From positions 1-62,102 of the forward strand of contig NZ_VLNY01000020.1 in NCBI RefSeq assembly GCF_008297975.1: 62,102 nt of DNA, read 5' to 3'. Shown piece by piece: positions 1 to 6,441 of this stretch (position 1 is its first letter; every line of letters starts with the position of its first letter). The notes beneath the pieces were generated by a model. That model searched no databases and was not told the origin of the DNA. It saw only the letters and a program-made list of their open reading frames with translations. The position numbers and the translations under genes were made by a program. Source of the DNA: Antrihabitans cavernicola. GTDB taxonomy: Bacteria > Actinomycetota > Actinomycetes > Mycobacteriales > Mycobacteriaceae.

Positions 1-150
1 CAACTCCCGCGGATCACGACGCCCCGACGACGACAAACAATGCACACACGACAAATTGCACGCATACGTCAACTCCCACGTCAAACAAATCGGAGCATCG
101 AGCCCCAACTCGAACTGATCGACCAACCGGCCGGGCATGGCGAGTGTCAT
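1..150 (-). CDS. mftC: MftC, mycofactocin radical SAM maturase (5' part only)
   Basis: Only the first 50 codons are inside the window; the gene runs off the left edge. The translation contains TWELTYACNLSCVHCLSSSG, with the radical SAM cluster motif CxxxCxxC at Cys31, Cys35 and Cys38. MftC is known to decarboxylate the C-terminal tyrosine of the MftA peptide and crosslink it to the preceding valine, which starts synthesis of the redox cofactor mycofactocin. The start ATG overlaps the stop of mftB (ATGA), so the genes are translationally coupled. Codon use is unlike mftB: Leu is almost always TTG, Ser TCG, and GT-rich runs are frequent. It was recovered by reading the minus strand up to the edge. 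Identity is secure because mftB and mftA precede it. Confidence 0.93.
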   Translation of the reverse strand, partial: MTLAMPGRLVDQFELGLDAPICLTWELTYACNLSCVHCLSSSGRRDPREL

Positions 151-449
151 TTCGCTCCTTCTGACTGCGCAGTGGCCGGGCCAGCGCGAACGATCGTCGT
201 GGAGTCGGCAAGCGTGCCGAGCGCGCGGGCGTAGGCGGGCATGGCGTCGTCGTCGATGCCGGCGGCGCGGATTGCGGATCGTGCGTCGGCGTGGTCGGGC
301 AGAGCCGCAACGATGTCGACGATCGTCTGGTTCTTCAGGAACGACAGCTTGCGAGTCCCGAAGTGGTAGAGCAAAGCCCCGAACGACTCGGGGCGCAGTG
401 CTACCTGCGGATGTAGCCGCCAGGGTGAATCGAGGTCGATGGCGGGCAT
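147..449 (-). CDS. mftB: MftB, mycofactocin peptide chaperone (RRE-type)
   Basis: A protein of about 100 residues with the family signature PWRLHPQVALRPESFGALLY followed by HFGTRKLSFLKN. MftB is the small recognition-element chaperone that binds the precursor peptide MftA and presents it to the radical SAM enzyme MftC. The chosen ATG at 449 is 5 bases after the mftA stop and puts the conserved PWRLHP block about 8 residues from the N terminus, as expected. An in-frame GTG at 470 would add 7 residues and overlap mftA. The stop overlaps the mftC start by ATGA. No clear Shine-Dalgarno sequence precedes either start, which fits coupling to mftA translation. Confidence 0.93.
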   Translation of the reverse strand: MPAIDLDSPWRLHPQVALRPESFGALLYHFGTRKLSFLKNQTIVDIVAALPDHADARSAIRAAGIDDDAMPAYARALGTLADSTTIVRAGPATAQSEGAK

Positions 450-454
450 CGCGA

Positions 455-550
455 TCAGTACACGCCGCACATGCCGTCGATCGACACCTCTTCCACGAGG
501 GTCTCTTCGACGAGATCCGTGTCGTTGACGACGTCGTTGCGATCAGACAT
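455..550 (-). CDS. mftA: MftA, mycofactocin precursor peptide (31 aa)
   Basis: A 31-codon gene that default ORF length limits would miss. The peptide starts MSDRNDVV and ends in the invariant mycofactocin core IDGMCGVY, whose last two residues (Val-Tyr) are what MftC modifies and what becomes the cofactor. An acidic leader ([10 protein letters not shown]) precedes the core and is the part recognised by MftB. A strong ribosome binding site, GGAGGAAA, lies just before the ATG on the minus strand. It leads the mftABC operon and diverges from mftR. Mycofactocin serves as electron acceptor for nicotinoprotein alcohol and aldehyde dehydrogenases in mycobacteria and relatives (family knowledge). Confidence 0.96.
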   Translation of the reverse strand: MSDRNDVVNDTDLVEETLVEEVSIDGMCGVY

Positions 551-632
551 GGTTTCCTCCAGAGATCGAATGTGTGATGAGGCTCACTACTGTAATGGCA
601 TTGAGTGCATAAACACAAGGAAGGTGTCGGGG
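551..632. promoter_or_regulatory. Divergent mftA / mftR promoter region
   Basis: The 82 bases between the mftA and mftR starts must hold both promoters. Two short inverted repeats are visible: GTGA-N6-TCAC at 574-587 and AATG-G-CATT at 594-602. Either could be part of the MftR operator. The arms are short, so the assignment is tentative. Confidence 0.4.
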
Positions 633-1268
633 ATGGCACAACAAGAGGATTCGACTGTCGGGACCGGGCCACCGCCGCCCGCCCGGATCGGGAGGCGTCC
701 GGCTACGACGAAGGACGACATTGCGGCCACCGCACTGAAGCTCTTCGCCACCAACGGATTCGACGGGACCAGCATCGATCAGATAGCCGACGCAGCCGGA
801 ATTGCTCGTCGCACCTTCTTTCGCTACTTCGCGTCGAAGAACGCCGTCCCGTGGGGCGACTTCGATGTGCATCTCGCGGAAATGCGCGAACACCTTGCAG
901 ACCTACCGTCCGGTATTACACTCGCCGACGGGCTGACTGCGGCGCTGTTGGAGTTCAACACTTTTCCCGACGAGCAAGCAGCGGTCCATCGCACGCGAAT
1001 GGAGCTGATCCTGACTGTGCCTGCATTGCAGGGCTATTCGATGGTCATGTACGAGGGGTGGCGCACCGTGATCGCCGAGTACGTAGCGAAGCGCACCGGG
1101 TCCAAACCCGACGACCACGGTCCGCGCACTGCGGGGTGGCTGGTACTCGCGGTCGCGATTGCGGCATACGAGCAGTGGCTGCACGACAGTTCGCTCTCGC
1201 TCCAGGACCTCCTACGCTCCGGGGCGAGCGCGCTCCAGAACGGCCTGACCGGACAAGATCATGAGTAA
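633..1268 (+). CDS. mftR: MftR, TetR-family mycofactocin regulator
   Basis: A TetR-type repressor of 211 residues. After a flexible Pro-rich N terminus comes the HTH: TKDDIAATALKLFATNGFDG, then TSIDQIADAAGIARRTFFRY with FASKNAV. This recognition helix and the position divergent from mftA identify MftR. The Mycobacterium homologue has been reported to repress the mft operon and to respond to acyl-CoA. The ATG at 633 follows AAGGAAGG and is preferred over upstream in-frame starts, which would extend into mftA. The stop overlaps the next gene by 8 bases, so the two regulators are probably co-transcribed. Confidence 0.88.
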   Translation: MAQQEDSTVGTGPPPPARIGRRPATTKDDIAATALKLFATNGFDGTSIDQIADAAGIARRTFFRYFASKNAVPWGDFDVHLAEMREHLADLPSGITLADGLTAALLEFNTFPDEQAAVHRTRMELILTVPALQGYSMVMYEGWRTVIAEYVAKRTGSKPDDHGPRTAGWLVLAVAIAAYEQWLHDSSLSLQDLLRSGASALQNGLTGQDHE

Positions 1269-1881
1269 GCCACCGAACACTTCCCGCTCGCTCTCCGAGC
1301 GCGAGATCGTCGAAGCCGCTCTGCGAGTCGTCCAGAAGGACGGCCTTGCCAACCTGTCGATGCGACGGCTCTCTCGCGAACTCGGCATGTCACCGATGGC
1401 TCCGTACTACTACGTCGCGGACAAGAAGGAGCTGCTCGACCTTGTGGTGTCGGCAGCACTCGCCGGCATCCGCCCGCCGACCCGCGATTCGGGAACCTGG
1501 CAACATCGCCTGCGGATCGTGATCGATCAGATCGAGGAGCGGCTGCGCAAACACCCCGGATTGGGTGACGTGCTACTCGAACAGATGATGCGCAAACAGC
1601 TCAGGCTCATCGCGGACGTGATGGAGATCCTGGTCGATGCGGGCTTCACGGATCGCAATGTGCTCGCCGGATATGCGACCATTCATATCTACCTCTTCGG
1701 GCGAAGCAAGGTCGCCAGGGACAACAGCCAGGCGAGCCCGGATCAGGTACTGCCGCCGACCATCGAGCGGGTGCGCCCGCACCTCACCGAGCTGGACAGC
1801 GAGTACTTCTACGACTTCGGCATCGAGACACTGATCGCCGGACTCGAGGTGCAGCTTGTTCACCAGCAGCGGCCCCAGTAA
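1261..1881 (+). CDS. TetR/AcrR-family transcriptional regulator
   Basis: A 206-residue regulator with a TetR HTH: SEREIVEAALRVVQKDGLAN followed by LSMRRLSRELGMSPMAPYYY and VADKKELLDLVV. The C-terminal ligand domain has no recognisable binding signature. It overlaps mftR by 8 bases at its start, and its stop lies 5 bases before the palindrome in front of kshB. The target is unknown. It could control the adjacent operons or a distant gene. Nothing suggests it is KstR itself: the length and helix sequence do not recall KstR, and kstR normally sits in the steroid cluster. Confidence 0.8.
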   Translation: MSKPPNTSRSLSEREIVEAALRVVQKDGLANLSMRRLSRELGMSPMAPYYYVADKKELLDLVVSAALAGIRPPTRDSGTWQHRLRIVIDQIEERLRKHPGLGDVLLEQMMRKQLRLIADVMEILVDAGFTDRNVLAGYATIHIYLFGRSKVARDNSQASPDQVLPPTIERVRPHLTELDSEYFYDFGIETLIAGLEVQLVHQQRPQ

Positions 1882-1885
1882 CATG

Positions 1886-1905
1886 AACTAGAACCTGTTC
1901 TAGTT
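1886..1905. promoter_or_regulatory. KstR-type operator in front of kshB
   Basis: AACTAGAAC-CT-GTTCTAGTT is a perfect inverted repeat with 9-base arms around CT. Its core (1889-1902) fits the published KstR consensus TnnAACnnGTTnnA at every fixed position. KstR is the TetR repressor of cholesterol catabolism, released by steroid-acid CoA thioesters. The site lies between the second TetR gene and kshB, 23 bases before the kshB start, so kshB has its own regulated promoter here. Confidence 0.9.
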
Positions 1906-1928
1906 TTGCGCGAGAGGATTTCTACCCG

Positions 1929-2984
1929 ATGACCACCGTCGACGTGCCGCACAGCTCACGATCCGTTGTGCTCACCGTGTCCGGAGTCATCGAAGAGACC
2001 GCGGATTCGCGTTCGATCGTCTTCGATGTGCCCGATGACCTGAAAGAGAAGTTCGCCTACAAGCCCGGCCAGTTCCTCACCCTGCGGATCCCGAGTGATC
2101 GAACGGGGTCGGTGGCTCGGTGCTACTCCCTTGCCAGCTCCCCTTTCACCGACGACCTGCCGAAGGTCACCGTCAAGCGCACGTCCGACGGCTACGGGTC
2201 CAACTGGGTCTGCGACAACATCAAGGTGGGCGACACCCTCGAGGTTCTGCCGCCGTCGGGCGTCTTCACCCCGAAGGACCTCGACGACGACCTCCTGTTG
2301 TTCGGTGCGGGCAGCGGCATCACGCCGGTGATGTCGATCCTCAAGTCGGCGTTGTCGCAGGGCACCGGTTCGGTCGTCCTTGTCTATGCGAACCGCGACG
2401 TGGCATCGGTGATCTTCGGGGAGGAGCTGCGTGAGCTCACCGCGAAGTACCCGGATCGCCTAGCGGTGGTGCACTGGGTGGAGACCCTGCAGGGCCTGCC
2501 GACGGCCCGCCAGCTGGCGACCCTGGTCGCGCCGTTCGTCGAGCATCATTCCTTCATGTGCGGGCCTGCCCCGTTCATGGACGCGGTGCACGATGCGCTG
2601 GCCATCCTGAACGTGCCACGAACCCGCGTCCACGCCGAGGTGTTCAACTCGTTGGCGGGCGACCCGTTCACCGACTCTGCGCCGGTCGAGCTGTCCGAAG
2701 AGGACTCGGCCGATGCCGCGACCGTCGAGGTCGAGCTGGACGGCGAGGTCCACAAGATGGACTGGCCGCGCAAGCAAACGCTGGTCGACATCATGCTCGC
2801 CAAGGGCATCGATGTGCCCTACTCCTGCCAGGAAGGCGAGTGCGGATCGTGCGCGTGCACGGTGCTCGAGGGCAAGGTCGAGATGGACAACAGCGAGATC
2901 CTCGACCCCGAAGACATCGAGAACGGCTATGTCCTCGGCTGCCAGTCACATCCGGTCAGCGATTTCGTGAAGATCGAGTTCTGA
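1929..2984 (+). CDS. kshB: KshB, 3-ketosteroid 9-alpha-hydroxylase reductase subunit
   Basis: A 351-residue reductase with three parts in order: an FAD domain (RCYSLASSP flavin motif near residue 65), an NAD domain (GAGSGITPVMSIL near 125-137, MCGPAPFMDAV near 212) and a C-terminal plant-type [2Fe-2S] ferredoxin domain with CQEGECGSCACTVLEG and a distal Cys in LGCQSH. It passes electrons from NADH to the Rieske oxygenase KshA, which hydroxylates ring B of steroids so that the rings open. Length and domain order match KshB of Mycobacterium and Rhodococcus. The KstR operator directly upstream supports the steroid role. The kshA partner is not in the window. The alternative, a phenylacetyl-CoA oxygenase reductase (PaaE type), shares the domain order but would not carry this operator. 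Confidence 0.9.
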   Translation: MTTVDVPHSSRSVVLTVSGVIEETADSRSIVFDVPDDLKEKFAYKPGQFLTLRIPSDRTGSVARCYSLASSPFTDDLPKVTVKRTSDGYGSNWVCDNIKVGDTLEVLPPSGVFTPKDLDDDLLLFGAGSGITPVMSILKSALSQGTGSVVLVYANRDVASVIFGEELRELTAKYPDRLAVVHWVETLQGLPTARQLATLVAPFVEHHSFMCGPAPFMDAVHDALAILNVPRTRVHAEVFNSLAGDPFTDSAPVELSEEDSADAATVEVELDGEVHKMDWPRKQTLVDIMLAKGIDVPYSCQEGECGSCACTVLEGKVEMDNSEILDPEDIENGYVLGCQSHPVSDFVKIEF

Positions 2985-2989
2985 TGCGC

Positions 2990-3715
2990 TCACAGTCGGC
3001 GTAGCCGAGCCCGCTCGTCGGGGTCCAGGTGTTCGGTGGCGTAACTGAGTGCGGTGCGACCCATGTGGCCCGCATGTTCATCGAGGAACGCCACCAACTG
3101 ATCGCGATCTACTCGCTTGCCGATCTCGCGGAGCATCCAGCCGATCGCCTTCTGAATCAGATCGGCGCGATCGGGTAACAGGATCTCGCAGAGTTCGAAC
3201 GTCGTACTGGGATCGCCACGCTTGATGAAATCGAATGTCGACAGCACCGCGACGCGGCGTTCCCATAGATCGTCGCTCACCACCAATTCGAAAAGCAGAT
3301 CACGCGGACGCTCGAACAACCATGGGCCGATGATGTTTTCGGCCGACGAGTCGACGAGGTCCCAGTTGTTCACCCGACCTCGTCGAACGGCCGCGAGATA
3401 ATGCTCGAAGATCGTCCGTTGGGTGCCCTCGTCGAGCGCCCGTGGTTTCGAGGCCGCCGCGAACTGCCCGTTGAGAATGATCAACGCCACCAGTCGATGC
3501 TCATGGACTTCGCTGTCGAGGAGGACATCGATTTCGCTCAGCGGGAGGGCGGAAAACTGCTTCGCCACTTTGCGCGTCGCGGGCACGCGGACACCGATGA
3601 AGACATCGCCTTCGCCGTACTCCCCCGGCCCTGTCTTGAAGAAGCGTTGTAGGTGCTTCGCGTCGGCTGCATCGGAGACAGCATCCAACTCCGCAATCAC
3701 GTCCGAGGCTCTCAC
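2990..3715 (-). CDS. AlkD-like DNA alkylation repair protein
   Basis: A 241-residue all-helical HEAT-repeat protein of the AlkD/AlkC superfamily. Recognisable blocks are VFIGVRVPATRKVAKQF near residue 40, the helix RGRVNNWDLVDSSAENIIG near 112, and RRVAVLSTFDFIKRG near 152, followed by QKAIGWMLREIGKR. AlkD enzymes excise 3- and 7-alkylated purines. The WDLVD and WMLRE blocks contain the tryptophan and acidic residues that line the DNA-binding concavity. Its GTG start overlaps the stop of the racemase-like gene (GTGA). It converges tail to tail with kshB, with 5 bases between the stop codons. Confidence 0.8.
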   Translation of the reverse strand: MRASDVIAELDAVSDAADAKHLQRFFKTGPGEYGEGDVFIGVRVPATRKVAKQFSALPLSEIDVLLDSEVHEHRLVALIILNGQFAAASKPRALDEGTQRTIFEHYLAAVRRGRVNNWDLVDSSAENIIGPWLFERPRDLLFELVVSDDLWERRVAVLSTFDFIKRGDPSTTFELCEILLPDRADLIQKAIGWMLREIGKRVDRDQLVAFLDEHAGHMGRTALSYATEHLDPDERARLRRL

Positions 3716-4470
3716 CGCGGAACCAAGTCCCCCGCAACACCGAAAACTGCTGCTGCCGCGGGCAATTCGCCAGGCCTACCACTCAACAACACCTGGATCG
3801 AACCATCTCCGGCAGGCCGACCGAGAGCGTCGACCCTTCGAACCGTCTGTGCCGCAACCGCGGGCGCGCTGTCGAACAGCCGAACGCCTGCCGGCAACGC
3901 GGCCGCGATCTGATTCTCGACCAGCGGGTAATGCGTGCAGCCGAGTACCACTGCCTCGACGCGATCCGGTGTTCGTTCGGCGGCAGCAGCGATGGCGGCT
4001 TTCACCGCGTCCATGTCGCCACGCTCGATCGCGTCGACAAGGCCATGGCATGCGATCCCGACTACGTCGGCTCCGTTGCCGAACTGCTCGATCAGCTGCG
4101 CCTGATACTTGCTTGCAGTAGTCATCGCGGTCGCCCAGATCGCCACCGACGAGCACACCGCGGCAGCCGGTTTGATTGCGGGCACGGTACCGATCACCGG
4201 GACTTCGGGAAATCGTCTGCGCACGTGGTCCAGCGCCGTCACGCTCGCTGTGTTGCACGGCAGCACGATCACCTCGGCTCCGCGTCGCACCGCATCTTCC
4301 GCGGTTGCGACCACCCGATCGATCACCCATTCCTCGGACTTCGGCCCCCACGGGGCACCGTCCGGGTCCAGAAGGAGAAGTAGGTCGAGATCGGGTCGCA
4401 GTTTGCGCAGCCACGCCGAGGTGGGCAACATGCCAAGCCCGGAGTCGATCAGCGCAACGATCACGCCCAC
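3712..4470 (-). CDS. Glutamate racemase-like protein (Asp/Glu racemase superfamily)
   Basis: A 252-residue cofactor-independent racemase. Both catalytic cysteines are present, in VIVLPCNTASVT near residue 72 and VVLGCTHYPLVENQ near 184. The N-terminal IDSGLGML corresponds to the DSGVGGL loop of MurI, and PWGPKS replaces the usual PYGTKS. The likely reaction is interconversion of L- and D-glutamate for peptidoglycan. Actinobacteria usually carry the essential murI elsewhere (next to rph), so this may be a second, divergent copy. The start is GTG. The gene is 4 bases after the ferredoxin reductase and overlaps the AlkD-like gene, so all are probably one operon. Confidence 0.75.
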   Translation of the reverse strand: MGVIVALIDSGLGMLPTSAWLRKLRPDLDLLLLLDPDGAPWGPKSEEWVIDRVVATAEDAVRRGAEVIVLPCNTASVTALDHVRRRFPEVPVIGTVPAIKPAAAVCSSVAIWATAMTTASKYQAQLIEQFGNGADVVGIACHGLVDAIERGDMDAVKAAIAAAAERTPDRVEAVVLGCTHYPLVENQIAAALPAGVRLFDSAPAVAAQTVRRVDALGRPAGDGSIQVLLSGRPGELPAAAAVFGVAGDLVPR

Positions 4471-4474
4471 AACT

Positions 4475-5668
4475 CTATTCGGTCGGCTCCAGCAATTCCG
4501 CGACGGGGGATCCCGCCGCGATCTTGCCGCGCAGCTTCATCACCCTGCCTGCCAGCCCGCCACCGACCACGCCCGTGAGGGCTCCGTCACGGGAGAAGTA
4601 GGCAAGAAACTTGCGGCCGTCGTCGAGTGCGATATGCACGTCGTCGCTCGCCGACGGCGTACCCAGAGCCTGGATCTTGATGTCGTACTGGTCGCTCCAG
4701 AAGTACGGCACCTGTGCCGCGCCTGCCGGTTCCTTGCCGACGAGGGCGCCTGCGAGCGCCTTCGCCTGATCGCCCGCGTTGGTCCAATGTTCGACGCGTT
4801 TCTGGTTACCGGTGTCGTGGCGCCACGCGGCCACATCGCCGACGGCCCAGACACCCGGAGTCTCGGTGCGACCGAATTCGTCCGCCAGCACGCCACCACC
4901 GTCGGCCCGCTCGGCAAGGGCAATTCCCGACTCCGCGAGCCAGCCGGTCACCGGCACCGACCCGACACCGATCACCACGAGGTCGACGGCGACTTCGGAA
5001 CCGTCGCTCAGCACACCCGTCGTCACCCGTCCATCCACGCCGGCCAGCGAGGTCAACCCGATCCCGCACCGCAGATCGACGCCTTCGTCGCGATGCATGC
5101 GTGCGACCAGCCCGCCGATCTGCTCACCGAGCACCGACGCCAGCGGGGTCGCCTGGGGCTCGACGAGAACTACGTCCACACCGCGCGCCCGGAAGCTCGC
5201 GGCCAGTTCGCACCCGATGAACCCGGCACCGACGATCAGCGCCTTCTTGCCCTCGGCCAGTTCAGCTCTCAGTGCCAGCGAGTCGTCGATCGAGCGCAAC
5301 ACGAAGACGCCGTCCAAGTCGTGCTGACCCGGAATCCTGCGTGGCAGCAGCCCGGTGGCAATGATCAGGTCGTCGTACGCCAAGTCGGAACCGTCGCCCA
5401 GCTTCAGCTTCTTCGCCGTGGTGTCCACACCTTCGGCATCGACGCCCAGACGCAATTGGATCTGCTTCTCGTCGAAGAACTCGGCAGGCTTCAGCGTGGT
5501 CTCGTGCCGTTCGCCGCGGACCACTTCTTTCGACAGCGGTGGCCGATCGTAGGGCAGGTGAGACTCGTTGCCTACGAGGGTGATCGAGCCTTCGAATCCT
5601 GCTCGACGCAGTTCCTCGGCGGTGCGCAAGCCACCGAGCCCCGCACCGACGATGACCACTTCACTCAT
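4475..5668 (-). CDS. Ferredoxin/rubredoxin-type NAD(P)H reductase
   Basis: A 397-residue flavoprotein of the ferredoxin reductase family. The FAD motif VVIVGAGLGGLRTAEELRRA is at the extreme N terminus, LPYDRPPLSKE follows near residue 40, the NAD motif ALIVGAGFIGCELAASFRAR is near 145, and the C-terminal FAD-binding GVWAVGDVAAW is near 270. These enzymes reduce small ferredoxins that feed P450s or oxygenases. A comparable reductase gene (Rv0688) lies between tuf and the mft locus in M. tuberculosis, so the position looks conserved. The ATG at 5668 is preferred because the FAD motif starts at once and it overlaps the SDR stop (ATGA). The longer frame upstream only reads the 15-base repeats in another frame. 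Confidence 0.85.
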   Translation of the reverse strand: MSEVVIVGAGLGGLRTAEELRRAGFEGSITLVGNESHLPYDRPPLSKEVVRGERHETTLKPAEFFDEKQIQLRLGVDAEGVDTTAKKLKLGDGSDLAYDDLIIATGLLPRRIPGQHDLDGVFVLRSIDDSLALRAELAEGKKALIVGAGFIGCELAASFRARGVDVVLVEPQATPLASVLGEQIGGLVARMHRDEGVDLRCGIGLTSLAGVDGRVTTGVLSDGSEVAVDLVVIGVGSVPVTGWLAESGIALAERADGGGVLADEFGRTETPGVWAVGDVAAWRHDTGNQKRVEHWTNAGDQAKALAGALVGKEPAGAAQVPYFWSDQYDIKIQALGTPSASDDVHIALDDGRKFLAYFSRDGALTGVVGGGLAGRVMKLRGKIAAGSPVAELLEPTE

Positions 5669-6411
5669 GAACCGACTCCGCTTTTCTCGACACCGCTCTT
5701 CTCGACACCGCTCTTCTCGACACCGGGTACCGGCACCTGAGCACCTGTGATGGCCGAGGATTCCGGCCCGAAAAGAAAGGCAATCACATTGGCGATATCT
5801 TGCGGGGACACCCAACCCTTGCGGCTCGAATCAGGTTGTCCCGCACGGTTACCCGGGGTATCGATCACCGACGGCAGGATCGCGTTGACGCGAATTCCAG
5901 CATCCTTGTATTCGACGGCGAGCGCGCTGACGAGTGCCCAGACAGCGGCCTTGGACGTGATGTAGCCCGCGGCTCCGGAGAACGGCGCGAACGCCGCCTT
6001 GGTCGACATCGCGACGATGGATCCGCCGCCGGCATCGATCAGATGGGGCAGCGCGGCATGGGTGGTCAGGTAGGTGGGGCGCAGGTTGAGGCGCAGCAAA
6101 TGCTCGAAGTCGTCGATCGGTGTCTGATGCACCGGCGCACCCATCGCGAAGCCACCGACGAGGTTGGCCACCGCGCGCAGCGGCGCGTCCTCACGACCAC
6201 CGGCAAGTGCCGCGACCTCGGCGACGCTGTCCACCTCGAACAGATCGGCTTTGATCAGCTCCAGATTCGGGTGCGGTTCGAGTCGCTCCAATTCGGCTTC
6301 GACGATCCACGGCACCACCACCCGCCAACCGTCGGCGAGCAACCGGGTTGTCACAGCAGTTCCAAGGCCACCGGTGCCGCCGGTGACAAGTGCTGACTTG
6401 TCGATGTTCAC
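5665..6411 (-). CDS. Short-chain dehydrogenase/reductase
   Basis: A 248-residue classical SDR. The Rossmann motif is ALVTGGTGGLGTAV near residue 7, the catalytic Ser is in SIVAMSTKAAF, and the YxxxK pair is in GYITSKAAVWAL. The substrate is unknown. The protein ends in an unusual tail, GVEKSGVEKSGVEKSGVGS, encoded by three tandem 15-base units, beyond the normal SDR end at ITGAQVPVPG. The start is GTG. It follows pnkp by 30 bases and overlaps the reductase by ATGA. It does not look like the mycofactocin-coupled SDR class, which is longer and carries a characteristic NAD-retention insertion. Confidence 0.82.
   Translation of the reverse strand: MNIDKSALVTGGTGGLGTAVTTRLLADGWRVVVPWIVEAELERLEPHPNLELIKADLFEVDSVAEVAALAGGREDAPLRAVANLVGGFAMGAPVHQTPIDDFEHLLRLNLRPTYLTTHAALPHLIDAGGGSIVAMSTKAAFAPFSGAAGYITSKAAVWALVSALAVEYKDAGIRVNAILPSVIDTPGNRAGQPDSSRKGWVSPQDIANVIAFLFGPESSAITGAQVPVPGVEKSGVEKSGVEKSGVGS
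5681..5725. repeat. Three tandem 15-base repeats inside the SDR 3' end
   Basis: The units CTTTTCTCGACACCG, CTCTTCTCGACACCG and CTCTTCTCGACACCG lie head to tail; the first differs at one base. On the minus strand each encodes Gly-Val-Glu-Lys-Ser. Because 15 is a multiple of 3, copy-number change by slippage would lengthen or shorten the SDR tail without a frameshift and without touching the downstream start. Confidence 0.97.
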
Positions 6412-6441
6412 GCCATCTTGTGTAGCACGTCACAGGCGCTT

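Noticed and set aside
14-310. A 98-residue minus-strand frame across mftB and mftC
   Set aside because: It is out of frame with both genes, whose family motifs and ATGA overlap are clear.
5665-5815. Longer start for the ferredoxin reductase reading CREERCREERCREK
   Set aside because: This is the 15-base repeat read in another frame; the FAD motif begins right after the ATG at 5668.
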